64,000 nucleotides of DNA from Gammaproteobacteria bacterium (GCA_947480335.1 CANKCB010000006.1:77148-141147); one strand, 5' to 3'; positions 17,320 to 27,676 are shown, counted from the stretch's first letter. Translations and numbers: made by a program. The notes: generated by a model from the sequence alone, not told the origin.

Positions 17320-18600
17320 ATGCACAATAATTTCAAGGACAGGATTCCGCTGCAGTTATTACGCGCCTGGTATCAGACCTGCTTTACCCGATTATTGCGA
17401 CTGTTTAACCAGCTTATGGATCATGCCACTCGCCTGTCCCGTGGCTTGCAGTATTGGCTGATTAAAAATTGGCCACGAGCCAGGCAACAACTTTCTGTCT
17501 GGTGTAGTCGGATTCTGATCAGCTTAATTGCAATATCAAACAGGTCCATGATGTACATTGGTCAGACTATTCAACTTTCACGAAGATGGCTTGCACACTA
17601 TTGGCCTATCGTGAAGCAATCTGTACGAATCCACGCGGGCAAGCTACGTGATTGGCTGATACTGACAGGCCAGCATCTGGCAATACAGGCACAACGTTTA
17701 CAGCAACAGTTAATGTCCTGGTATCAACAGTACTGGCCATTGATAAGGGCGAGACTGCTGCTGTATATAAACCTGACCCGACTCGACAAACCCATCGGCA
17801 GTTTGTTGCTACTCTGGCCTACACTCTGGGCGGTGTGCATAGCGGCAGAGGGCCACCCTGGATGGCATCTGTTGGTGGTGTTCACCCTTGGCGTGCTCCT
17901 GACACGCTCAGCCGGATGCGTCTTCAACGATATGGCCGATCGTAAGTTCGATCGCCATGTACGGCGTACCGCTCAACGACCACTGACGTCCGGTCAGGTC
18001 AGCCAGAACGAAGCGGTAGGGGTCGCCGGTGTGCTGTTGCTCCTAGCTTTTCTGCTGGTACTGACTACCAATCGATTTACGGTCATGTTGTCATTTGTTG
18101 CCCTGCCACTGGCAATGATTTATCCCTATATGAAGCGTTACACTTATATCCCTCAATTCTTTCTTGGGCTCGCATTCAGCTGGGGTATACCGATGGCTTT
18201 TGCAGCGCAGAAAGAAACCATACCCAATATCGCCTGGTTACTGTTTATCGCCAATATACTCTGGAGCGTCGTCTACGATACGATGTATGCCATGGTAGAC
18301 CGTGAGGATGATCGCCGGATTGGTATTAAATCCACGGCGATACTTTTTGACGATGCTGACCGGGTAATCATTGGCATACTGCAAGTCATGTTTTTATCGG
18401 TATTAATCATCATTGGCATACAACTGAAACTTAAAATGCTTTATTATGGCAGCCTGATGATGGCTGGCATGTTGATGATTTATCACCAGTATCTGATCAG
18501 GCACCGAACGCCGGAAGGCTGTTTCAAGGCGTTTATGAACAATCACTGGATTGGTTTAGCGGTACTTGCGGGGATCTATCTGAATTATAATTATGACTAG
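17320..18600 (+). CDS. ubiA: 4-hydroxybenzoate polyprenyltransferase UbiA with a long N-terminal extension
   Basis: Membrane enzyme that prenylates 4-hydroxybenzoate in ubiquinone synthesis. The canonical part starts near LINLTRLDKPIGS-type sequence about residue 145 and carries both Asp-rich motifs, NDMADRKFD near residue 204 and YDTMYAMVDREDD near residue 320, with about nine membrane segments. About 131 extra in-frame residues precede it: basic, predicted helical, and rich in tryptophan, with three similar units (YWLIKNWPRARQ, WLAHYWPIVKQ, WYQQYWPLIRA). No good ribosome site was seen at 17320 or at the alternative ATG 17713, which would give a normal 295-residue protein. The true start is therefore open. 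It is probably cotranscribed with recG. Confidence 0.9.
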   Translation: MHNNFKDRIPLQLLRAWYQTCFTRLLRLFNQLMDHATRLSRGLQYWLIKNWPRARQQLSVWCSRILISLIAISNRSMMYIGQTIQLSRRWLAHYWPIVKQSVRIHAGKLRDWLILTGQHLAIQAQRLQQQLMSWYQQYWPLIRARLLLYINLTRLDKPIGSLLLLWPTLWAVCIAAEGHPGWHLLVVFTLGVLLTRSAGCVFNDMADRKFDRHVRRTAQRPLTSGQVSQNEAVGVAGVLLLLAFLLVLTTNRFTVMLSFVALPLAMIYPYMKRYTYIPQFFLGLAFSWGIPMAFAAQKETIPNIAWLLFIANILWSVVYDTMYAMVDREDDRRIGIKSTAILFDDADRVIIGILQVMFLSVLIIIGIQLKLKMLYYGSLMMAGMLMIYHQYLIRHRTPEGCFKAFMNNHWIGLAVLAGIYLNYNYD

Positions 18601-19045
18601 CACGAGACTACACCTTACTTCTTATCTCATCCTGTTGCCCCTGCTGTTCCCTGCCCTCACTACGGCACAAGCTGTGAACGACTCTGCTCTGCCCACAGAA
18701 ACAGCAACCACCATTGATACACTTGCAGAAGTGGCCAATACGGATGTGGCCAGTGCGTCTAATTTGGCTGGCGAGGCTCCTGTCAGCGCCACGGTTGAAT
18801 CAGAATGTCGACAGATTGGCGATAAACTTGCCAGCATCAGTTACGATAACTGTATGGCATCAGGCCTAAACCTGACCGGCTCCGCCTCTGTAAAAAACAT
18901 ACCGATCCTGTATAGGGACTTTGCGCCACTGGCCAGAGTCACAATCGACCGTTTGGTATTGTTCAGATTCATGATTATCACGCAGGCGTTTCCCTTTGAT
19001 AGCAATCGAATTTTGCCGCAGATTCTACATGAAAACAGGGTTTAA
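18593..19045 (+). pseudogene. Possible truncated remnant of an exported peptidase/amidase-like gene
   Basis: A 150-residue frame with a signal peptide (cleavage near TTAQA) starts with an 8-bp overlap of ubiA. Residues about 67-110 contain CRQIGDKLASISYDNC and SVKNIPILYRDFAPLARV, which I recall from the N-terminus of M14-like murein amidase or succinylglutamate-desuccinylase-type proteins. In those, a GGIHGDE zinc motif follows. Here the sequence after LARV loses similarity and ends about 35 residues later, and I found no GIHGDE in any frame. It overlaps the 3' end of the convergent SPOR gene by 4 bp. It may be a 3'-deleted relic, or a real small exported protein; the family memory is unverified. 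Confidence 0.4.
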
Positions 19046-19821
19046 GGGCTATATTCCGTTGTGGATATCTGACTGCAATCCAGCGGTGTCGATTCATAAC
19101 GGGACGGATATCCCTGTTGCAGTTCCTGTTGCATGGCAGATGTATCGGTTATACGGACATCCAGCGAGTAAATCTTTTTCACATTTGCATAAGGTACTAC
19201 CACCGGGACGTAACCCTTTTCTTTCAGCTCTTCCAGTCGATTATTGACCGCTTCACGGCTGGAAAACAGTCCAAGTGAAATCGCATTCTGCAAATCTCCC
19301 CGGTTGATTAATCTGAAATCATCAAGACCCTTGCTTTGCATTTCCTTAAGCAAGGCCATCGCATTTTCCCTGGACTGTTGCGGTGCCAGATACACCCAGT
19401 ACATTTGTTTGCCCGGCTCTTCCCTGGCTTGAATGGTGGCTACAAAATTCCGCTGTACAAACCAGTTTCGCAAGTTGGTGGCAGGCTCTTCGTCCAGTAT
19501 GGGGCCATAACGGTAACAACTGTATACCGGTATATTTGCTGCGGTGACATCAGCCTGAATTTCAGGCAATTCAGTTACCATCGCTGGATCCGCCATTTCT
19601 GCGCTGGCAACGATAGTATCGATGACCACTTCAGGCGCGGGTTCCACTGTCCTCGGTGCTGGCGGACTGGGCATTTCATTAATCAATTGTAATTGTTGGG
19701 CGGTGGCAGGTATGGCCAAAAGCGCGCTGGCCTGCTTGCGCTGGATAGTCGTTTCACGATCCAGTTCCCAGCCGAAGTAGACCAGATTTGCTACCAGTAA
19801 CAGAAAGAAAATCCAGCGCAT
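19042..19821 (-). CDS. Membrane-anchored SPOR-domain-like protein
   Basis: A 259-residue protein with one N-terminal membrane segment (MRWIFFLLLVANLVYFGWEL), a Pro/Ala-rich linker, and a C-terminal region resembling SPOR domains that bind denuded peptidoglycan at the septum (QNAISLGLFSSREAVNNRLEELK near residue 185, then GYVPVVVPYANVKK). The start at 19821 was chosen because it lies 1 nt after the coaX stop and the hydrophobic segment begins there. It ends the birA-coaX-SPOR unit, an arrangement seen in other gammaproteobacteria. Its precise role in cell division or wall remodelling is inferred. Confidence 0.8.
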   Translation of the reverse strand: MRWIFFLLLVANLVYFGWELDRETTIQRKQASALLAIPATAQQLQLINEMPSPPAPRTVEPAPEVVIDTIVASAEMADPAMVTELPEIQADVTAANIPVYSCYRYGPILDEEPATNLRNWFVQRNFVATIQAREEPGKQMYWVYLAPQQSRENAMALLKEMQSKGLDDFRLINRGDLQNAISLGLFSSREAVNNRLEELKEKGYVPVVVPYANVKKIYSLDVRITDTSAMQQELQQGYPSRYESTPLDCSQISTTEYSP

Positions 19822-19822
19822 A

Positions 19823-20560
19823 TTAGCCCTTACTCGCAAGTTTGATGCCTTCCATTACCAGCATCTGTTCATGGTACATATCTGCATTTACTGAATTCAG
19901 TGCCAGATCTGCTCCGCCACCAGTAATGATGCATTTAAAAGTACCGTTAACTGATTTATTGGCCATATCCATAATCTTTTCGATAAATGCCACCAATGCT
20001 AGCGTCGTACCATGATAGACACAGTCATCGGTATTTATTCCTGGTTGGATACTGCAGGTAGCATCAGTCTGCAAGCGGATCAATCCGGTGTTGTTGACCA
20101 GCGATTGTTGCATCATGTTGTAACCGGGAATGATATATCCACCAAGATGCTGTCCTGCCGCTGTTACCAGATCGGCCGTCACCGCACTACCACAATCAAA
20201 TACACAGATATTAGCGCGGTATTTATTCCAGGCGGCGATCATCGCCAGCCATCGGTCAATTCCCAGTTGTGCGGGATTATGATAGCCATTGGTTACACCA
20301 CAACACACTTTGTCAGACTGCAGATATTCAGGTGTCACAGACCAGGTAGACTCACACCAGCTGTTTAGCCGGGAAGTGAGGTCCTCACCAGCCACACTGG
20401 CAACGACGACTCGATCAGGTACTGGCAAATTGGCAATAGTATTTTGTAAGGTAGATTCCAGACCGGCATGCCGGTACTCATGGGCGACAATTTTCCCGAT
20501 TCCATCTGGATCTGAAAGCAGTCGGATCCGGCTGTTACCCATGTCTATATAAAGTGTCAA
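19823..20560 (-). CDS. coaX: Type III pantothenate kinase
   Basis: First step of coenzyme A synthesis, by the CoaX route that is K+-dependent and not feedback-inhibited by CoA. The 245-residue length is usual. Motifs are the phosphate loop YIDMGNSRIR at the N-terminus, the GIDRWLAMIAAW segment near residue 99, and CVFDCGSAVTADLV near residue 118, followed by GGYIIPGYNMM. It overlaps the birA stop by 4 bp (ATGA type), so translation is probably coupled. This is a classical birA-coaX pair. Confidence 0.95.
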   Translation of the reverse strand: MTLYIDMGNSRIRLLSDPDGIGKIVAHEYRHAGLESTLQNTIANLPVPDRVVVASVAGEDLTSRLNSWCESTWSVTPEYLQSDKVCCGVTNGYHNPAQLGIDRWLAMIAAWNKYRANICVFDCGSAVTADLVTAAGQHLGGYIIPGYNMMQQSLVNNTGLIRLQTDATCSIQPGINTDDCVYHGTTLALVAFIEKIMDMANKSVNGTFKCIITGGGADLALNSVNADMYHEQMLVMEGIKLASKG

Positions 20561-21537
20561 TTGCTAATCCTGATCGACAAGTCACCGCTACTGAATCTTG
20601 CCAATTTGCCATTAACCGCCATAATTAAAAATCCGTTCTCATCTATATCAACAACCCTGCCTGACACATCACCGCCTACCCGATGAAGTATCGCATTGGA
20701 ACCACGGGTAATATCGAGTTGACGCCATTTATCTATACGGGTTTCAAATCCCAGTACAGCATAATTTTCCAGCATGCTGAACATACTGCTGATTATATTG
20801 GCGGCCAACTGATTGCGCGAGGGTGTATAGCCAAATACCTGACTCAGATCTGTCACCCTCTGTGTAATTTTTGTGGCCAATGCAGATGGCATCCGGATAT
20901 TCAAGCCTATGCCGATGATAACATCGACAGCGCCAGCCAGCTGTCCTCTCGACTCGATGAGAATACCACCCAGCTTGGCACCATCATAGACCAGATCATT
21001 TGGCCATTTCAGACGTACCGGTACAGAACCGCTTGCAGTCAGACATTCAGCCAGCACCACACCGGTTGCCAACGACAAGGCAGTAAGGGTTTTAGGAGTG
21101 CTGTCAAAATGCCAGCCGATACTTATACAAAGTCCGGCGGCCGGCGCCGTTAACCACTGGTTATTACCCCGACCTTTGCCATCTGTCTGGTATTCTGCCA
21201 TGACCACACTGGCATGAATCGACTGGCTGGCTGTGCGTGAGCTGAGCAACCGACTGGTCGAGTCCAGTTGGTAATGCAACTGTAAATCCTGCAATTGATC
21301 TGCTGCATCGGAATTTAAATTGGTGATGATGACTTGTCTGTCCAGCATTTCTATCGGGGAACTCAGGCGGTATCCCTTACCTTTTATCGCTTCGATCTCA
21401 ACGCCCTTGCTACGCAAATTGTCGAGATGTTTCCAGATAGCCGTCCGACTGACATTCATTGCCGATGCCAATTGTTGACCAGAATGAAACTCACCATCAG
21501 CAAGTAATTTAAACAGATCAGATTCGTTTATTTTCAC
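20557..21537 (-). CDS. birA: Bifunctional biotin-[acetyl-CoA-carboxylase] ligase / biotin repressor
   Basis: Attaches biotin to carrier protein and, in the holo-repressor form, represses biotin genes. The 326-residue protein has an N-terminal winged helix (SGQQLASAMNVSRTAIWKHL near residue 18) and a ligase domain with GRGNNQW near residue 122 as the biotinyl-AMP loop (GRGRRG in E. coli), KWPNDLVYDGAKLGGILIE near residue 178, and IIGIGLNIRMP near residue 207. The DNA-binding domain is complete, so regulation is likely. It is the first gene of the leftward birA-coaX-SPOR set. Confidence 0.95.
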   Translation of the reverse strand: MKINESDLFKLLADGEFHSGQQLASAMNVSRTAIWKHLDNLRSKGVEIEAIKGKGYRLSSPIEMLDRQVIITNLNSDAADQLQDLQLHYQLDSTSRLLSSRTASQSIHASVVMAEYQTDGKGRGNNQWLTAPAAGLCISIGWHFDSTPKTLTALSLATGVVLAECLTASGSVPVRLKWPNDLVYDGAKLGGILIESRGQLAGAVDVIIGIGLNIRMPSALATKITQRVTDLSQVFGYTPSRNQLAANIISSMFSMLENYAVLGFETRIDKWRQLDITRGSNAILHRVGGDVSGRVVDIDENGFLIMAVNGKLARFSSGDLSIRISN

Positions 21538-21697
21538 GCTGTGCTCTTTGGAAGATCAGAAATAAAACCGGTAGCTATAATACGACACGTCTGCACGGAT
21601 TAGCTGACAGACTGGGAGTTTGAATACGGGACAGTATCAAATCTGCAATAGCCTGAAATCCGTATAGGGGAACGATGTCAGTCGACAAGATCCCCAC

Positions 21698-22717
21698 CTA
21701 ACGATCCTTGTCGTCTGCTCCCGTCACATCAAAGAGACCATCTAGTGCACCCAAGGTCAGTATCAGAATGACGATAGCAATCATGATAATCATCGAACGT
21801 GTACGATCTTCAGACCCTGCAACCTGTACCGGTGCGACTGCCGGGGTTGTTTGTACAACAGGAGGTGCAGGTGACTCTGTGATCGCAGCTTGTGTTACCG
21901 AATTTTCCGTCACCGCCGCAAGTACAGGACCGCTGTTCAGCAGGATATAATCATTCACTCTGGCAAATACGGCAGACAATTCCTCAGCCTGCATTGCCGT
22001 GAAAGATTCTCCTCCTGATCGCAAGGAAACAGTGCTGACCAGCTCTGATCCGGCCGCTTCAGCCAGACCTACACCAAGTAACTTGATACCGGACTCGGCA
22101 ATATCAACGGCAAAACTCTGTTGCAACCAGTTAGAGCGTTCATTGTCGCGGTTGGTATCGCCGGTATCGATAGCTCCATCCGTCAGGAAGACTATGTATT
22201 GACTGGCGTTACTGCGTCCATTGGTTTTCAGCTCCGTAACGGCTTTTTCGATTGCTGACGCACTGTCCGAATGCTGTCCGGCATAATTTAGCTGAGCAAG
22301 CGCTCCCGTTATGGATTCACGGTTGGCGATGGTTGTAGGTGTGAGTGGGACGATAATTCTGACATCCTGATCAAACAGGATGAGCCCGATACGGCTATCA
22401 TCATCCAGTCTGGCTACAAATTCGGTGACAGCACCGCTGAGCTTGGAGAGTGGGTCTGTGGTTTTCATACTGGGCGAATTATCCAGAACCAGCATGATGT
22501 CGCGCACACTTGTGGAGGCACTCTCCAGTTCCAGCACAGCCATATCATTAACCGGGGATTCTGACAGCGTAACATCAGTAACAGGCTGGCTCGCAGGTGT
22601 AACTGTGATTGAAGTAGATTGCTCGATCGGGTTATCTGCCTGTGGCTGTGCAGACAAATTCTGGGCCAATACCAGCGTTAACAGGAGCAAAAACCGGAAA
22701 ATTTGTGTGATCGTCAT
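21698..22717 (-). CDS. Exported von Willebrand factor A domain membrane protein
   Basis: A 339-residue protein with a signal peptide (FLLLLTLVLAQNLSAQ), a VWA domain starting with the MIDAS motif DNSPSMKTTDP near residue 78, the TDGAIDTGDTNRD loop near residue 175, and one C-terminal membrane segment (MIIMIAIVILILTLGALDGL). The topology suggests a periplasmic VWA domain anchored in the inner membrane. No partner MoxR ATPase is nearby, unlike typical VWA operons. The start 22717 was preferred to 22750 because the signal peptide follows directly. The function is unknown. Confidence 0.8.
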   Translation of the reverse strand: MTITQIFRFLLLLTLVLAQNLSAQPQADNPIEQSTSITVTPASQPVTDVTLSESPVNDMAVLELESASTSVRDIMLVLDNSPSMKTTDPLSKLSGAVTEFVARLDDDSRIGLILFDQDVRIIVPLTPTTIANRESITGALAQLNYAGQHSDSASAIEKAVTELKTNGRSNASQYIVFLTDGAIDTGDTNRDNERSNWLQQSFAVDIAESGIKLLGVGLAEAAGSELVSTVSLRSGGESFTAMQAEELSAVFARVNDYILLNSGPVLAAVTENSVTQAAITESPAPPVVQTTPAVAPVQVAGSEDRTRSMIIMIAIVILILTLGALDGLFDVTGADDKDR

Positions 22718-22785
22718 GGTTTGATTATACCCGAATGACAGGATCTGCATAACAGACAGTTATTCTCAATCATTAAAAATGATGC

Positions 22786-23622
22786 TTATTTACGAATATC
22801 CACAGCCACCGGACGGCAAGGATCACGGCACCATTCACTCCAGGAACCAACATACAACCTTGGCAAGGGTAATCCGGCATAACTGGCCGAAAGTATGTTT
22901 TGACAGGCTGTCACACCTGAACCGCAATAAAATACAGCATTTTCTGCCTTCTCATCCGCATAGAGCGCTAACAAATTATTGCGAATTTCATCGAGTGAAC
23001 GAAATGTACCGTCTTCCTCAATGTTGGATTTCCAGAAGTAGTTCACAGCTCCCGGTATATGTCCTGCGACCGGGTCTATCGGTTCGGTTTTACCACTGAA
23101 TCTTTCCGGTTCTCTCGAATCTACCAGTAACGTCAAGGCGAGAACCTCTGAAACTGTTACCTGCATTCGTTGATCCGGTCTGCCGACAAACTGGCGATGG
23201 GTATTGTGATTGATCCGTTGTTCCGTCGGCAGGCTGCAACTCACCCAATGTTGCCACCCCCCATCCAGCACGCCGACAGATGGATGCCCCATATATTTCA
23301 GCATCCACCACATACGTGCGGCATAGGCACCGGCTGAGGCGTCATAAAGTACTACCTGTCTTGTCGAATCTATCCCACACCGGGAAAACAGTTCCATTAT
23401 CTGTTCAGTTGCAGGCAGGGGGTGTCTGCCGGTATCTTCATTGACAGGCCCACTCAAATCCTGGGCCAAGTCCACATAGATTGCGCCAGGAATGTGGCTT
23501 TTTGCATAGGCGTTACGACCAGCAGCAGGATCAGACAAATCAAACCGGCAGTCGATTATGACATACTGTGGATCCGTCAAACATGCGTGCAGTTGATTGC
23601 AGCTAACAATAGAATCATACAT
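22786..23622 (-). CDS. Sulfurtransferase (3-mercaptopyruvate/thiosulfate type, tandem rhodanese)
   Basis: A 278-residue protein of two rhodanese domains. The inactive N-terminal domain has YVIIDCRFDLSDPAAG near residue 17, and the active C-terminal domain has VDSREPERFSGKTEPID near residue 173 and the catalytic loop CGSGVTA near residue 233. The CGSGVTA loop is that of 3-mercaptopyruvate sulfurtransferase (SseA), whereas thiosulfate rhodaneses carry CRKGVT. It stands alone, 69 nt upstream of the VWA gene on the same strand, and divergent from the aminopeptidase gene. The sseA name is likely but not certain. Confidence 0.88.
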   Translation of the reverse strand: MYDSIVSCNQLHACLTDPQYVIIDCRFDLSDPAAGRNAYAKSHIPGAIYVDLAQDLSGPVNEDTGRHPLPATEQIMELFSRCGIDSTRQVVLYDASAGAYAARMWWMLKYMGHPSVGVLDGGWQHWVSCSLPTEQRINHNTHRQFVGRPDQRMQVTVSEVLALTLLVDSREPERFSGKTEPIDPVAGHIPGAVNYFWKSNIEEDGTFRSLDEIRNNLLALYADEKAENAVFYCGSGVTACQNILSASYAGLPLPRLYVGSWSEWCRDPCRPVAVDIRK

Positions 23623-23709
23623 GAGTCAATCATATAACGAGCCACTACACTTGGATAGACAGTTTACCCCTCGGCGATCCTGCACCCAGGATGCCAGTGC
23701 CCTTCGACA

Positions 23710-24771
23710 ATGAAACCTTGGCATTGGCTCACGGCAATCTGTCTGGTCACAACCAGTGCCTGCACAACTATCGGCTACTATGTCCAGGCTGTATCTGGTC
23801 AGACTGAGATTTTGGTCAAACAACAACCCGTTCAAAAACTGGTAGCCGATCCGGTGACGCCAGAGATTTTAAAACAGTCGTTATCCGCAGTAATGGACAT
23901 ACTCGATTTTGCCCATACTGATCTTGGACTGCCGGATAACGGCAGCTATCGTCAGTATGCTGATTTACAACGTCGCTATGTCGTCTGGAATGTTGTCGCT
24001 GCGCCCGAGTTTTCCCTGCAAGCAAAACAATGGTGCTATCTGGTAGTGGGATGCCTCAATTATCACGGCTATTTTGCAGAACAACAGGCTAGAGACTATG
24101 CAAGCAACTTGTCGTCTACTGGCTGGGAAGTCACTGTCAATGGGGTGAGCGCCTATTCGACCCTGGGCTGGTTTCGGGATCCGTTGCTAAACAGCATGCT
24201 GAACCGGGAACGCTGGGAAATTGCCAGAATGCTGTTTCACGAACTGGCCCATCAGCTACTTTATTTTGATGGTGATACCGATTTTAATGAAGCCTTTGCT
24301 GACAGCGTCGCCACGATTGGTTTGCAACACTGGTTGCATTCGCAGCCCTCTGCCATCAGGGAAACCGCTGAACTTTCATTACAACGAGAAGCCGCCTTTT
24401 ATAATCTGGTACTCACGGCACGCGACCGGTTTGCCACACTCTATGCTTCCGGCCAACCGGCCACAGAAATGCGCCTGCAGAAACAGCAGTTAACCTCGAA
24501 ATTACAGACAGAATATCGACAATTACAAGCCGGCTGGAATGGCGACACCCGCTATGATACCTGGATGCAGAGCCAGATTAACAATGCCGGATTTTCCATC
24601 ATTTCTACCTATCGTTTACAGGTTCCGCAATTTCTCGCTGCCTACCGACAGTTGGGTTCACGCTTGCCCGATTTTTACGCCTGGGCTGTTTCGCTGAAAG
24701 CCTGTAACAACCGTGAAAGACAGCAATACTTGCAAAATCCCAACCAAAGGGTCACCTGCCAGTCCTACTGA
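23710..24771 (+). CDS. Zinc aminopeptidase-like lipoprotein (Pfam Aminopep, PF10023 type)
   Basis: A 353-residue exported protein with a lipoprotein signal ending CLVTTSAC. The zinc-protease motif HELAHQLLY near residue 177 is followed by FNEAFADSVATIGL near residue 194, where the Glu would be the third ligand (HExxH...E). The length and layout fit the putative aminopeptidase family of proteobacterial lipoproteins. The substrate has not been established. It is divergent from the sulfurtransferase and ends about 30 nt before the disrupted FHA frame. Confidence 0.8.
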   Translation: MKPWHWLTAICLVTTSACTTIGYYVQAVSGQTEILVKQQPVQKLVADPVTPEILKQSLSAVMDILDFAHTDLGLPDNGSYRQYADLQRRYVVWNVVAAPEFSLQAKQWCYLVVGCLNYHGYFAEQQARDYASNLSSTGWEVTVNGVSAYSTLGWFRDPLLNSMLNRERWEIARMLFHELAHQLLYFDGDTDFNEAFADSVATIGLQHWLHSQPSAIRETAELSLQREAAFYNLVLTARDRFATLYASGQPATEMRLQKQQLTSKLQTEYRQLQAGWNGDTRYDTWMQSQINNAGFSIISTYRLQVPQFLAAYRQLGSRLPDFYAWAVSLKACNNRERQQYLQNPNQRVTCQSY

Positions 24772-24803
24772 ATCCATTCCGACGTATCGCTCTGGTGAAA
24801 TAT

Positions 24804-25313
24804 ATGCAGTACCTGTCATCACGGCAGGAGATCATCAAGTACCTGTATTCAGAAAAGAAGAAGGTCCAGAATGACCCACAGGAAGTTTAGGCAGAAGGCA
24901 GCCAGTTCAAGGACACGGTCATGCTGGAGAACACCATATTCGAACCTGCCGCCAATCTGGTTTCTGGCGATAAGTTCGAGCGTATGCCCAAGGGTGAATC
25001 AGTCACAATCACACTTAACCCCTCAGAAAATCTGGAAATCCTGCTGTCTCGATATGCCTGCAAGATACAGAGTAAAGCTGACCAGATGTTTTTTATCGAC
25101 AATGAAAACAGACGTTATGAACTGAAGAAGGGCCGCAATGTTGTTGGTCGCGATTCAGTCAGCACCATCATGATGGATCCGGCATTACGGGATGTCTCCC
25201 GCATACATATCGTCATCGAAAAATTTGATGACAAGACCATACAAATTACCGATATGTCAGCACATGGCAGTTATCTGCAGCTTAAATATCTGGAAGGCCA
25301 CACCGGTTATTGA
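24804..25313 (+). pseudogene. FHA-domain protein gene interrupted by an in-frame amber codon
   Basis: A forkhead-associated (phosphothreonine-binding) domain lies in the C-terminal part: KKGRNVVGRDSVSTI, then DVSRIHIVIE and DMSAHGSYL, with the conserved GR, SRxH and HGS elements. An intact frame runs from ATG 24921 to 25313 (130 aa). In the same frame upstream, ATG 24804 opens a 28-codon helical, charged segment (MQYLSSRQEIIKYLYSEKKK) that ends at TAG 24888-24890; the frame then continues openly (AEGSQFKDTV) into 24921. This looks like one protein of about 169 residues broken by a nonsense codon, or a reinitiating pair. ATG 24921 has only a weak ribosome site. Confidence 0.6.
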
Positions 25314-25456
25314 TTTTTCCCCATATACGAAAAGTTGATAACCGTATAATCACTAATTCTTTAGCTTAACCAGGCTATTCTGCTAATATCCTCTGCCAGT
25401 AACAAATCGTTACCGGTACACTCCGGTTTCTCCCTATAAACCAGCAGGTTGCAGAC

Positions 25457-26197
25457 ATGAGCAAGGCACAATTTGACACAAGCAGACTTGCCGCTGAGTA
25501 TGACAGCAGGCAACCTCCCGAGGTACTGAAACTGGCGCTGGACAGTTTTGACAATATCGCCATTTCATTCAGTGGTGCTGAAGATGTGGTGCTTATCGAT
25601 ATGGCCACAAAAATCAGACCGGACATCAGGGTGTTCTCGCTTGATACCGGCAGATTGCATGCACAAACCTATCAGTTTATTGACAAGGTCAGAACCCATT
25701 ATCAAATTTCAATTGATGTGCTGTTCCCGGAATCCGAAGCAGTACAAAAACTTGTCAATAACAAGGGACTGTTCAGTTTCTATCAGGATGGACACAAGGA
25801 ATGTTGCGGCATCCGCAAGGTCATACCATTACGACGCAAGCTGGCAACACTCGACGCCTGGGTTACGGGTCAACGCAAGGATCAGAGTCCTGCCACCCGT
25901 GCCGGTGTTCCTGTCGTGGAAACAGATGGTGCGTTCTCCTCGACAGACCATGAACTAATTAAGTTCAATCCCTTATCCAACTGGAGTTCGACCCAGGTGT
26001 GGGATTATATTCGTACTCACAATGTACCCTTTAATGAGTTACATAACAGTGGATTCATCAGTATCGGCTGCGAACCCTGCACCCGTCCAGTGTTGCCAAA
26101 TCAGCACGAGCGTGAAGGTCGCTGGTGGTGGGAAGATGAGACCATCAAGGAATGTGGCTTGCATAGCGCCTCACGCCCCGTAACCACAGGTCGTTAA
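25457..26197 (+). CDS. cysH: Assimilatory adenylyl-sulfate (APS) reductase
   Basis: Reduces activated sulfate to sulfite in cysteine synthesis. The 246-residue protein has the P-loop-like [15 protein letters not shown] near residue 35, [12 protein letters not shown], and [12 protein letters not shown] near residue 114. Two cysteine pairs (ECCG and GCEPC near residue 198) plus the catalytic C-terminal KECGLHS are present. The CC...CxxC set ligates a [4Fe-4S] cluster and marks the APS-using form, in contrast to the cluster-free PAPS reductase of E. coli. The next gene encodes a thioredoxin-like protein that may be its electron donor, and cysB lies beyond. Confidence 0.95.
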   Translation: MSKAQFDTSRLAAEYDSRQPPEVLKLALDSFDNIAISFSGAEDVVLIDMATKIRPDIRVFSLDTGRLHAQTYQFIDKVRTHYQISIDVLFPESEAVQKLVNNKGLFSFYQDGHKECCGIRKVIPLRRKLATLDAWVTGQRKDQSPATRAGVPVVETDGAFSSTDHELIKFNPLSNWSSTQVWDYIRTHNVPFNELHNSGFISIGCEPCTRPVLPNQHEREGRWWWEDETIKECGLHSASRPVTTGR

Positions 26198-26199
26198 CC

Positions 26200-26535
26200 A
26201 TGCACATCACCCTGGTAAAAAAAATTCTGGCTGATGGTTCGCCTTGCCGCAAATGTCAGCAAGTGGAGAGTCGACTGGTAGAAGCCGGACTGCTCGACAA
26301 GATAGATAGCATTGTGATTGCCGATGAGCGGGATACCGACAGTGCCGGAATGCTTCTGGCGACGAAGCATCAGGTAAAACAGGCGCCGTTTTTTATCGTT
26401 CGTGATGAACAGGGCAACGAAACTATACACACAGTGTACTTCCGGTTTATCAAGGAAATATTCAATCGAAATGCCAGTGAATCGGAAGCGGCGGCTGACA
26501 TACTCGATAGCAGCCCGGATATGGATTACATCTAA
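26200..26535 (+). CDS. Small thioredoxin/glutaredoxin-like protein with a CRKC site
   Basis: A 111-residue cytoplasmic protein with a thioredoxin-like N-terminal half (MHITLVKKILADGSPCRKC, Cys pair at about residues 16 and 19), and the cis-proline region KQAPFFIVRDEQGN near residue 66. The active site CRKC differs from the common CGPC or CPYC. It begins 2 nt after cysH, so it is almost surely cotranslated, and a role in recycling APS reductase or a related redox step is an inference from this position. I do not recognise a named family. Confidence 0.78.
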   Translation: MHITLVKKILADGSPCRKCQQVESRLVEAGLLDKIDSIVIADERDTDSAGMLLATKHQVKQAPFFIVRDEQGNETIHTVYFRFIKEIFNRNASESEAAADILDSSPDMDYI

Positions 26536-26540
26536 TTCCG

Positions 26541-27581
<1,041 letters not shown>

Positions 27582-27676
27582 TTAGTATAGAAAATTCTGT
27601 TCAAAGCACAAGCACAATCTGAGTATACACGCTGGTAATCCGGTAAATAGTTATGTGGGGGAGAATGCTTATGTGA

